This document shows positions 23,028 through 32,965 of a stretch of DNA of 64,000 bases, piece after piece. The position numbers and the translations under genes are program-made. Under the pieces are notes generated by a model, which did no database searches, was not told where the DNA came from, and saw only the letters and a program-made list of their open reading frames with translations. Every line of letters begins with the position of its first letter. Position 1 is the first letter of the stretch. Source of the DNA: Agapanthus africanus (lineage: Eukaryota; Streptophyta; Magnoliopsida; Asparagales; Amaryllidaceae); contig JASDDO010000008.1 in assembly GCA_030015575.1 (NCBI GenBank), forward strand, positions 80,577,965 through 80,641,964, read 5' to 3'.

Positions 23028-23372
23028 GCCGGGTTTAGAATGGGATTTCAGTTTCCGTGTAGTGCTTGACAATCTAAGACATTCCTCGGTCTTGATTGTA
23101 AACTTGTTATCCTTGATCTTGATTCATACAATGAGTTCTTCTACATATTTTGATCCATTCGCTAGAACTTTGGGTAACTTGGTAGAGTTATGTGGTTGTA
23201 ATTATGAACTATAGCATAGTTACAATACTGTACTCTGTGGAGTGACTTGGAGTTCTACATTTGATTTCCACTCGTTTGAGTTTCACCTCACCCGATATTC
23301 TTGTTTCGTTGTCTATTCTATATCTTATTCTGATTCTTATTCCTTGTACCTCAAATTTGTTGTTTCAGAATC
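23028..23372 (+). other. Leader of C
   Basis: Untranslated region between the primer binding site and the gag start. No feature recognised. Confidence 0.6.
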
Positions 23373-23783
23373 ATGACTTCCAACGACTTTTCCTCCAACT
23401 CTGTTCCCCAGAATCAGACCGTCGAGATTTTGAATGTACTGCAAGGCTTGAAGGAAGCTCAGGAGCGAACGAACGATCTCTTAGCTGAAGGACTAAGAAG
23501 GCAAACGGCTCAAGCACCAGCTGGGGACCCTACTCGTAGGGAAATCGCTGATAAACAAAAAGGTGGCATGCAGATGAAGCGCTCATTTGTTACTAAGCCA
23601 CCGAAGCAGTGGAGAGCCCAACGTTGTGGTTATTGCAAAAGGTCAGGACACTTTCAGAGGGACTGTCGCCGGGCCAAAAGGCAGTGCTTGATTTGTGGAT
23701 CCGACAAACATCTGGTCAATGGTTGCCCAAGAAGGAAGGAGCTGCATAGTGGAGATTCGGTAACGCCCTCCAAATCTGATTGA
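23373..23783 (+). pseudogene. Deleted gag of C with two zinc knuckles
   Basis: A 136-codon frame. Residues 1-50 match the style of a gypsy gag N-terminus (short polar start, then NVLQGLKEAQERTNDLL). The core capsid domain that should follow is missing. About residues 87-100 and 106-119 are two CX2CX4HX4C knuckles (CGYCKRSGHFQRDC and CLICGSDKHLVNGC) that bind element RNA. Element B has the same paired knuckles. The frame stays open across the deletion, so a short basic RNA-binding protein could still be made. Confidence 0.75.
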
Positions 23784-24215
23784 GCGACTTGACGATGGCA
23801 CGGACCCAGTACAAGATTCAGACTTGCCTTACGAGACTGCGGAAATTAAATATCGACGCAGAGTTATCACTTTTCCCGCTTTCAATAAAGACATTGTCAC
23901 TCCGTTTTGGCAGTTGTCTCCTTTCATTTAAATTTTGTATCTATTGAACTTCTTAATTGAATGCAATAAAGTTGTGAATTGTGACTGCCTACTTTTGTTT
24001 GACTCACTATATTTAGACCCTAAGCTTAGTCGATATCATGGTTCACCACCGCATCCCTTGACTCTTTTTCGATTAAGTTGTATCTTGCCGCTACCCCCTT
24101 CTGAAGTTGTCAAACTCACACTCTTTCTAAATTATATCGCTCCCTAATCTTGAATCTGATTTTATCCTTCATCTTTATGTCATTCTGGACAGCCCAATTC
24201 TTCCTTTCCTCCCAT
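23784..24215 (+). other. Non-coding remnant in C
   Basis: Joins the gag remnant to the RNase H remnant. No RT or protease motif in any frame; presumably filler or scrambled deletion-junction sequence. Confidence 0.5.
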
Positions 24216-25288
24216 TCGGGTGATTGCTTACGCTTCACAACAGCTAAAGAATTACGAGAGGAACTACCCAACACATGACTTGGAGTTAGCCGCCGTGGTT
24301 TTCGCATTGAAGATATGGAGGCATTACCTGTTAGGCGAAAAGGTGGAAGTGTACACGGATCACAAGAGTCTGAAATATGTGTTCACTCAAAGAGAACTGA
24401 ATATGAGGCAACGCCGATGGTTAAAATTAATGGCAGACTACGACTTGGACTTACAGTATCATCTGGAAAAAGTAAACGTTGTACCCGACGCTCTCAGTCA
24501 CAAGCCAGCAGTCATGATGACGACCAGTCAGAGGAGCATCATCGAGAATTTTCAGAAGATCAAACTAGAAGTTGTTACACCAAGTGCAATTAGACAGTTC
24601 CGGCAGCCACAGGTGCAGTCTCCTCTTGTAGATCGCATTAAGGCTGCGCAAGCTGACGATCCTCGATTGCAGAAGTTCAGAGAGTCGGTGGAAGCCGGGC
24701 TGAGGACGGACTTACTCATACATCGAGACGGTTTTCTGAGATTCAGTAGCAGACTCTACGTCCTCAAGGGAGATGTTCGAGAAGAGGTACTAGCTGAGGC
24801 TAATAGTTCGGCTTATTACATACATCCAGGAGGCACAAAGATGTACCGTGATCTACGACAACTTTTCTGGTGGGAAGGCATAAAAAGGGAGATTGCCCGC
24901 TTTGTAGCAAAGTGCTTGGTATGTCAGCAAGTTAAGGCTGAACATCGAAGGGTAGCTGGTTTATTGCAACCACTTCCAATTCCTCAGTGGAAATGGGAAC
25001 ATATAACCATGGATTTCGTAACAGCTTTACCGCGGAGTCCAAAGAACAACAATGAAGTTTTGGTAATTGACCAAGGCAGCTCATTTCATTCCGTTCCGAG
25101 TTGGTCAGTCGACGGAAGCGATAGCAGAACAGTACATGCAGAAAATTGCGAGATTGCATAGAGTACCTGTGAGCATCATTTCCGATCGTGATACCCGATT
25201 CTTATCGCACTTTTGGAGGAGTTTACAGGAAATCTTGGGGAGCGAGAAGACGAGATTCGACAGAAGTTTCCATATCCCTTTCTCTTAA
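24216..25288 (+). pseudogene. RNase H - integrase remnant of C pol
   Basis: The open frame starts inside RNase H ([33 protein letters not shown]). It continues through the linker and the integrase zinc module ([19 protein letters not shown]) into the start of the integrase core ([13 protein letters not shown]). A frame change near 25060 moves reading to 25067-25288 ([22 protein letters not shown]), which ends after about 73 codons. The rest of the core, the C-terminal module and the chromodomain are deleted. Confidence 0.85.
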
Positions 25289-25343
25289 ATTCATGTTCAC
25301 TTGTCTTTTCTAGTTCCGGAAATTTCGAGGACGAAATTTTTTG

Positions 25344-25357
25344 TAAGGGTGGTATGA
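25344..25357 (+). other. Polypurine tract of C
   Basis: AAGGGTGGTATGA directly before the 3' LTR start; site of plus-strand DNA priming. It is preceded by the FREFRGRNF-coding sequence that closes gypsy pol in this family group. Confidence 0.7.
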
Positions 25358-28300
25358 TGTAATACCCAGTTCCTTTTGTACACCAATATCCGTATTTATA
25401 TAAAATATTTCTTACAAAATTTATTTATTTATATTTATATTTATTTTATTTCAAAATCCTAGTATTAGATAGTGTAGTTTTGTCTCTTTGCATTTGTATC
25501 CGGTCGGAATACAGATGCGGGTGTGTATGCACAGTATCGGGGTTTTCCTGTAATTTGTTACGGGACCAGTTTTCTGGAGTTGCCAGTTTGCATTCCGTTC
25601 CGACCGGTTTTCCTTTGTTCTTTCCCGGCCGGACTTTTTGATGGAGGGGGGTTAATTGCAAGTTTGCAATTAAATTTTTGTGGAAGGGGTTTCTTGCAAA
25701 ATATATTTTCATGATTTGTTTTTTTAAAGAAAAGGAAGGGGGGGGGGGCCGGCCACTTATGCAAGGAGAATGTTTGTATTATGCTGATGGGCCGGCCACC
25801 ACAAGTTGAGGTGTTTAATTAATACAAAGAAGTGTGCATTAATATATGATAGCACAAAGGAATGTTTGTGCTGTAGCTTTAATTGAGTGTGCAGGCAATT
25901 CAAAGGAATGAATGAATAATTTAGTGTGTGCATTAATTAAAAGAATGAGTTAATGCATATGTAATGGGCCGGCCACTGTTGGCAAGCATGAATGCACATA
26001 TGTGCTGGAGAATGTATGGTGGCATTAATTAATGCCTAAGGTTTACTTTGTACACACTATAAGAATGTGTGCAGGGGGCTGAGAGATGTCAGATGAGAGA
26101 GCTTGCTTAAATTCTTCTGAGAGCTCATCATTCCATTCCACAGAGGGAGAGTGCACAATGTGTGTGCAGGAGAGAATTCATTTTTCTTGAGATGCTCATT
26201 TGTTTCTCTTTGCAAACATCCATAATTCTTTGTGCAAAATTCCTCCAAATTGGCAACCTCATAAACCCCAAAACCATTTTCAAACTTTTTACACCACTGT
26301 GAAACCACTCTATACAAGTTGCCGGAGCGACGCCGTCGACCTTCGGAAACCTCAACACTTCTCAGACGGACCAGAGAACACCCCTAAGCTTCCAGCGGAC
26401 GCAAGACGACTCCGGGAAAACTCCGACGCGAAATTCGTATTTCGAACTAGGCTCGCGGGAATCCGGAACGTGGCGCACAACGCGCGTTCGCGACATCGTT
26501 GCCGTCGTGCGACCCCAAGGCGTTCTCCAGGCAAGTTCTTACTTGCTTTCATGCTATTCCGTATATATTACAAATCAGAATCGTAGATATATTCCATGTT
26601 TGCTTGATGTTATATATTGTCACCAAACTGTTCGATGCTTGTTCCCATAGAAAATCATTATCAATTTTGACGGAACTAGATATAATGCTTTGGCCCTTGC
26701 TGTGATGGATACCCTGCGCAAGTTTTGCTAGAAAATATGACCGTTCATAACTAAAACAGCTACCCCCAAGTTTGCCTGTAAAACTGGATATTTTCTGTAC
26801 CTGAAAACCATAAAAATCACCATAAATTAAATACATGCTGGATTGAGGTGCTCGAGGGCTCAAATCGAAGCCAACTCGACGAACTATGACCCTACATTAG
26901 TTTCTAGACATTACTGTATTTAGATCATGATGATATTCGTATCGGAGTGCAACTCTGAACTGCAGTTTGGGGAAACATTCGTTCGAATACCTGGCCTTGG
27001 GAACACCTGTACACCCCTTCCTTAAACTGAAAATGCGCGGAACCTTATATGGTCGCGTAGAGAATTTAGTTAGCTAACCCCTGAAGTTTGTCCCGTGTCG
27101 TTTCACCGTCATTTGATATTTAATTTGTATTTTAGACTACCGTGGAAATCTGCAGTTTCTGCTTTACACCAGCACCTTGTACATAACATAACTTTTAATA
27201 CAGAACTGATATCGATAATCCGTTTGATGCATTGGAAAGATAATAGTAAAATCTACAATTAGTTTAACTGTAGCGTCGCTAAATTATGCTCCCAACTGAG
27301 AGTAAAATTGTGTTACGAAACGGACTTCCAGTTCAGAAATTGGATTTCCAGCAGTGAACACTTAAAATGAAATGGCCATAACTAGTGAACCTGGAACCCG
27401 ATTGGCGTGAAACCAATTTTGGTGGATAGATAACTGAACATACTAATTATTACCTGTTTATCGTTTCGCTATACTGTACACATACATTTCATGATAAATC
27501 GTGCAAGTGATAGAATACTATTTTATGACACCTTAATCATGTTTCATATGTTGTTTATGCATCATATCATACCTATATCATTATAGTGATAACCTAGTGA
27601 TAACGTGCATTTACCCAGTGTTAGAATTTAGTGATGATTGTGGCAAGTACGTCAGTGTTCGTGTATCAGTGAATAAGTGAAAGTGAATAAGTGAAAGTGA
27701 ATGGATAAATGGAAGTGACACGTACTTGTACACAATCAGTGAACCTTATTATTTTATTGCATTGTCGACGTCTGTGGGACGCGTGTACGTGTGACTATAA
27801 GTGGTATGGGACACTTATGGAAGCTCTTGCATGGGTGTCACAGATAAGGCACCAGACACTGCCATTTATCTTGGATATTAGTTGGGACGTGCTTGATGGA
27901 GATCTTGCCTCCAGTTCTCGTGCAGACTTGTCACAGACCGATTGGTATTTGAGATTATGGTTAGCGTTTGATGTAGACCACGGGGTGTGGGGTAGTTTAA
28001 GTGTGAGTTCAACAGAATCTCGGGAGTCCCATGCCGGCTTATATATTTAGGGAGTTATATGGAGATTTACAGGGTACGCGATATATACACCGTGATATTC
28101 TTGTTACATGTTGGGCCCGTGGTCCCTTGCCCTTGGGTTCTACCCTTGGGTGGAGGACACTCGCGAGTGGTTGACTCTCACACTTGGACTGACGATAGAC
28201 TCAGTGACCTGTACAGTGAGACTTAGAGACTGATAGGGATACTGGCATTTATATACCTTATATACTATTATTCATACGTGGCATATCGTTCTACTGCCTT

Positions 28301-28739
28301 TACTGTTCCGCTGCATTGATTACTGCATGTTCATACCCATACTGCCATTGATCTACTGTTATATACGTCTATTATCACCGTTAGAATTGTCACAAGATTT
28401 TATATATATTATATTGCTATCGTGTCACTCTGACGACCTGAGTATGCATGCTCAGAGTGAGAAGTGGATTTAGTTCGGATCAGATCTGTCGTACCTTGAG
28501 GATATTGCGGACATCTAGACCAGCGACACAGCGCTATCTTTCCGTTGACTCTATCTGGTAAGTTTTACACCTGTTTTGATTTAGTGACTGCATTTTTCAT
28601 TACCTGCGCATTATATACTGTTTACCATGTAAAGCTAGAAGCCGAAGTGTGACTACGGCAGGATGTTTCCTTGACCGTAGGAGCATGGCTGGCCTTGTCT
28701 ACCCCTCGTATTCCGTATTTTGGGAAGCGGGGCGTGACA
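25358..28739 (+). repeat. 3' LTR of C (3382 bp)
   Basis: Near-identical to 19616-23006. Differences seen by eye are scattered single bases, a shorter poly-G run (25738-25749), one extra T near 26210 and a missing 10-bp segment near 27162. This indicates a recent insertion compared with its host. Confidence 0.93.
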
Positions 28740-29336
28740 ACAAGTGAAAAAAGGAAGGATCTGCTCACGAATCACCGTGAGATGGGCCTTTTAAAGCTAC
28801 CTTTCTCACTTGTCTAGCCTAGACACCACAAAATCAAGTTTAGATAAATGACTGAATGTTCACGACTTTCCTAATGAATGCGACTGTCCTTAATTGGATG
28901 AGTCTAGATATATTTTATTATTTCAAAAGTTATGTATTTATAAAAATGTATCAATACTAAAAGTTTTATTAAGTAAAGGGTATTTTAATGAAAATGTTTG
29001 TTTTCTCGTATTCTAAATTTCCAAGATTATAGTACTATATTTAGATGGGAGTGTGTGAGGAGGTAGGTCATTATCTCGTGCTCTACTTATAGTTATAGCA
29101 AGTTTAATGGAGCTCAATGTGAAATTGGAACAATGTGGTATTTAAGTGAAAAAAATACGATAAATGGAAAAGTTATCATTTCATGAATTGAAACTTGATC
29201 AATTTATTTGATTAATATTTAGTAGTCAACATGAGAAAGTTTAATCATGATTTTTTTAGTGAGAAGTGAAGTTTATAAGAAAACCGAATCGGAAATCGGT
29301 TTTGTTCCGATTCCGTCGGGTTTGTAAATTCGTATT

Positions 29337-29519
29337 TTAGAAAAAAGAGATAGAGAGGTTAGAATGGGACTTATGTGTTTGGACAAACACGAGAGTGATA
29401 AGGAAGAAGAGGGTTCGCCGGTGCGTCGATTCGTCGCCGAGAGTTCCTAGCACGATCACCGGAATTTCACCGTCGATTTCGTCGGAGCTTCGCCTTTCGC
29501 TCGTTTTCAAAGTACACAA
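29337..29519 (-). other. Small leader open frame in B LTR
   Basis: A 60-codon frame starting MCTLKTSERRSSD about 70 bp downstream of the TATA box on the sense strand; the copy at 60137-60319 has four changes. No known family. It may be an upstream frame in the element transcript. Confidence 0.3.
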
Positions 29520-29585
29520 TATTTTCTTGAGATTTTGAGAGAGTGGGCTCAGAATTTTAGAATGAGAGGGTAGGGGGTAGGGGTG

Positions 29586-29593
29586 TATTTATA
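29586..29593 (-). promoter_or_regulatory. TATA box of B LTR
   Basis: The minus strand reads CTATAAATACACCCC around this site. The equivalent site in the 5' LTR (about 60386-60393) reads TAAAAATA, so the copy that should drive transcription is weakened. Confidence 0.6.
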
Positions 29594-29768
29594 GGGTTAG
29601 GCTAAAGTTAGGATAGATGTATGGTTTTTAATTAAAAAATGTAAAAATATATCAAAAAATCATTAAAAATAGAGTAAAAGAGGTATTCAAAGCCCTCTGG
29701 AAACGATCTGCACATTTAAAGTATGCGGGAGAGTAGAGTAGCCCAAGAGCCCCAACTTTGATGTTGGG

Positions 29769-29826
29769 GACTCGGCCGTCCGGCCGAGTCCGGCCGGCGG
29801 CGCCGGCCCAAGTCAGGCCGAGTCGG
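29769..29826. repeat. GC-rich palindromic block in B LTR
   Basis: 29769-29778 and 29781-29790 are perfect 10-bp inverted arms (GACTCGGCCG / CGGCCGAGTC), followed by a further GGCCGGCGGCGCCGGCC near-palindrome. It stands out in an AT-rich LTR. Confidence 0.8.
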
Positions 29827-29973
29827 GGTCTCGGGAGTTGGGGGGTCACCGGGGTAGCTACCGGTACTTTTAACTTTTCATGGGTAGTGGGGTTTTTGTG
29901 AGAAAATACGTGTTGACTGTTGGGCTTCTAAAGAATTTAAAACAAAACAATATTAAAAATAATGTGGGGCATG

Positions 29974-30027
29974 GGATTTGAACTCTGGTGGCTTGTTTCA
30001 GCAGTGCAAGGTATTACCAATGAGCTA
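29974..30027 (-). other. tRNA-like Pol III A/B-box block in B 3' LTR
   Basis: The minus strand has A box TAGCTCATTGG (30017-30027) and B box GTTCAAATCC (29974-29983), 33 bp apart and starting 123 bp inside the LTR 5' end. Both fit tRNA internal-promoter consensus. The flanking stems pair poorly, so it is a tRNA-derived block rather than a working tRNA gene. Confidence 0.65.
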
Positions 30028-30150
30028 TAAGCTCCTTCTTATAATTATGGTGTGAAATAAATACTTAAAGAGATATCAGCAACATTAAATACTCCAAGTA
30101 TACTTTGAATTTAAATTAATTCTTTGTACATTAAAAATGGAGTTGTTAAA

Positions 30151-30164
30151 GTCTACCCTCCTTA
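30151..30164 (-). other. Polypurine tract of B
   Basis: The minus strand reads TAAGGAGGGTAGAC immediately before the 3' LTR; expected site of plus-strand priming. Confidence 0.7.
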
Positions 30165-30205
30165 CAAAAATTTCGTCCTCGAAATTTACAACTTTTATTT
30201 GAGAA

Positions 30206-31447
30206 CTAATTTACAAAGAGGTGTGGATATCTAGTACGCATTTCATCCTCCCTTTCCCAAGTGGACTCTCCTGGAGTGTCTTTTCTCCACATCACTCGGA
30301 CCAAGTTAACTTCCTTGTTTCGAAATGTCTTCACTTTCCTGTCCAGGATCTCCATAGGCTGTTGCTCACAAGACAAATCGGGCTGTATAGTGAGCTCGGA
30401 ATGATCGAGAACATGACTGGGGTCACTCACATACCTTCTGAGTTGGAATATGTGGAACACGTTATGCACTCCTTCCAATGAAGGTGGAAGCGCTAAGCGG
30501 TATGCCACTTCACCGACTCGTTCGAGTATGTCGAACGGTCCAATATATCTCGGACTTAGCTTACCCCGTCTTCCAAATCGGATCACTCCGCGGTTCGGAG
30601 ATATCTTCAAGAACACATGATCTCCTGGCTGGAACTCCAGATGACGTCTCTTTCCATCAGCCCAGTGCTTCTGTCGATCTTGGGCTATGCGCATCCTTTC
30701 CCTGATAGTACGAACCACATCAACAGTCGCTACTATCATCTCTGGTCCAAGAAGTTCCCTATCTCCGACGTCGTCTCAACTTAATGGCGATCGACACTTC
30801 CTTCTATACAATGCTGCAAAAGGTGACATTCTATGCTTGCTTGGTAGCTGTTGTTGTACGAAAACTCCACAAGATATAAGTGATCTTCCCACGATTATTT
30901 GAAGTCTAACATACATGCTCTGAGCATATCCTCCAAGATCTGAATAGTTCGCTCTGACTGACCATCTGTTTGTGAATGATAAGCTGTGCTGAAGTTCAGA
31001 CTTGTTCCCAAGCTCGCTTGCAGACTCTGCCAAAATTGTGATCGAAACATGTTATCACGATCGGAGACAATGCAGACCGGCACTCCATGAAGTCTCACAA
31101 TTTCCTCCATGTACTTCTTTGCTAGTGTCTAGTTGATTGGCCAACTCGAAATGTGATGAAGTGAGCCGATTTTGTGAGTCGATCTACAATGACCCAAACG
31201 GTATCGTTACCCTTTGTGCTGCGAGGAAGAGCAGTCACAAAATCCATCGTAATGTGTTGCCACTTCCATTCTGGGATTGGTAACGGTTGAAGTAATCCAG
31301 CAGTCCTGTGATGTTCAGCCTTTGCTTGCTGACACACCAAGCACTTTGCGACACTTCTGGCTACTTCACGCTTCATTCCATGCCACCAATAATTCTGATG
31401 CAGATCTTTGTACATTTTGGTACCTCCACGGTGTACTGAGTAGAGAG
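30206..31447 (-). pseudogene. Integrase with chromodomain of B, broken
   Basis: Minus-strand pieces: 31122-31415 has the zinc module (KCLVCQQAK) and start of the core ([16 protein letters not shown]). 30895-31110 has SDRDNMF and YHSQTDGQSERT with the catalytic Glu. 30776-31033 overlaps in another frame. 30206-30739 has the C-terminal module (VFLKISPNRGVIRFG, GPFDILERVGEVAYRL) and a tail with EILDRKVKTFRNK and GESTWEREDEM, typical of Tekay/Del-type chromodomain tails that direct integration to chromatin. Frame changes occur near 31445, 31120 and 30895. Confidence 0.88.
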
Positions 31448-32404
31448 CTGTGAACTTCTTTCATTAACTCTTCCCGAACAGGACCTTTTGGTACACACAA
31501 TCTGCTGTCGTATCTCAAAGATCCGTCTTCATGGATGATGAAATCTGTTCTGAGTCCATTCTCCACTTGTTCTCTGATCTTTTGCAACTTAGCATCACTT
31601 GCTTGGGCTGCTTTGATCTGATTGACAATTGTTGATTGAACTTGTAAATTCATCAAACTTGAAGCATTATCTGGCATGACAACTTCAATTTCCATCTGAT
31701 GCAAGTCTTGCTGAAGTTTCCACTGAGCGGTGAGATTCATTGCTAATGGTTGGCGACTAAGTGCATCAGGTACCACATTTACCTTCCCTGGGTGATATTG
31801 CAAGTTGATGTCAAAGTCCGCCATGAGTTCTAACCATCTTCTCTGCCGCATATTCAACTCTTTCTGAGTAAACACGTACTTCAGGCTCTTATGATCTGTG
31901 TAGATGTTCACTCATTCACCAAGTAGATAATGGCGCCAAATCTTGAGAGCAAATATGATAGCTGCCAATTCCAAATCATGCGTCGGATAATTGCGCTCAT
32001 GAATCTTTAGCTGTCTTGAAGCATAAGCCACAACTTTACCGTGCTGATGTAGAACGCATCCTAATCTCTTACCGGATGCATCGCAATGCACTTCGAATCC
32101 TCCAGATTGATCCGGTATAACGAGAATAGGTGCTGATGTCAACCTTGACTTGAGTTCTACGAAAGCTTGTTCGCATGCCTCTGACCACACAAATTCTTCA
32201 TCTTTACGTGTGAGCTTGGTCAGGGGTGTTGCTATTTTCGAAAATCCTTCAATGAATCTTCTGTAATATCCAGCTAGACCTAAGAAACTCTGAATGTCCT
32301 TCACTGACTTTGGTGTAGGCCATTCGCTAACTGCTGGATCCACCGAGATTCCTTCTCCTGATACGATATGTCCAAGAAAACCAACTTGCTTTAGCCAAAA
32401 ACTC
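31448..32404 (-). pseudogene. RNase H region of B
   Basis: Open pieces 31912-32424 and 31366-31911 share a frame and are separated by one TGA where relatives have a basic residue, probably CGA before mutation. The end of RT ([12 protein letters not shown]) is followed by [41 protein letters not shown] and PDALSR. A frameshift near 31445 separates it from integrase. Confidence 0.88.
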
Positions 32405-32965
32405 GCACTTGCTGTACTTGGCATAGAGCTGATGTTGTCGAAGAGTTTTCAGGACAATTCGTAGATGTTCTGCATGCTCTTTCCGATTCTTAGAATACAC
32501 CAGGATGTCGTCGATGAAGATGACAACAAACCTGTCTAAGTACTCCCGGAAAACTTGATTCATTAGGTTCATGAATATTGCGGGTGCGTTGGTCACTTCA
32601 AATGGCATCGCGAGAAATTCGTAATGTCCATAGCGAGTTCTGAAAGCTGTTTTGTGAATATCAGTTTTCTTGACCTTCACCTGATGATAACCTGAACGAA
32701 GATCCAATTTAGAGAAAACACAAGATCCACTTAGTTGATCGAATAAATCGTCGATACGCGGAAGTGGATACTTGTTCTTTATAGTGATTTCGTTCAAGGC
32801 TCTGTAATCGATGCACATTCTGTATGAACCTTCCTTCTTCTTCACAAGTAGTACAGGTGATCTCCAACTTGAAGTGCTGGGACGAATCCATCCTTTCTCC
32901 AGTAATTCGTCCAACTGTGTTCGGACTTCCTTCAAATCTTCCGGACTTAAACGATAGGGTGCTTT
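32397..32965 (-). pseudogene. Reverse transcriptase of B
   Basis: Starts right at the A2 insertion ([14 protein letters not shown] at the junction). It carries [31 protein letters not shown] and the catalytic [11 protein letters not shown]. One extra base in a run of five A on the plus strand (32397-32401) shifts the frame after KCEF. The N-terminal continuation lies beyond A2 at 45415. Confidence 0.92.

Larger units (their letters stand above)
19616..28739 (+). mobile_element. Gypsy-type element C, internally deleted, 9.1 kb
   Basis: Plus-strand element with nearly identical LTRs at 19616-23006 and 25358-28739 and only 2.35 kb between them. It has a primer binding site (23016-23027) and a polypurine tract (25344-25357). 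Inside are a gag remnant with two zinc knuckles and an RNase H-integrase remnant; gag core, protease and RT are gone. It is inserted in the 3' LTR of B. The flanks ACAGA (19611-19615) and ACAAG (28740-28744) form an imperfect target duplication, identifiable because the intact B LTR reads GTACAAGTG at this site (59538). Confidence 0.92.
28740..30150 (-). repeat. 3' LTR of B, part 2
   Basis: Continues part 1 after the C insertion and matches 59538-60971. It ends GTTAAA where the 5' LTR has GTTACA, so the terminal dinucleotide is mutated. It contains the sense-strand TATA box, a 60-codon leader frame (29337-29519), a GC-rich palindrome block and the tRNA-like block. Confidence 0.92.
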
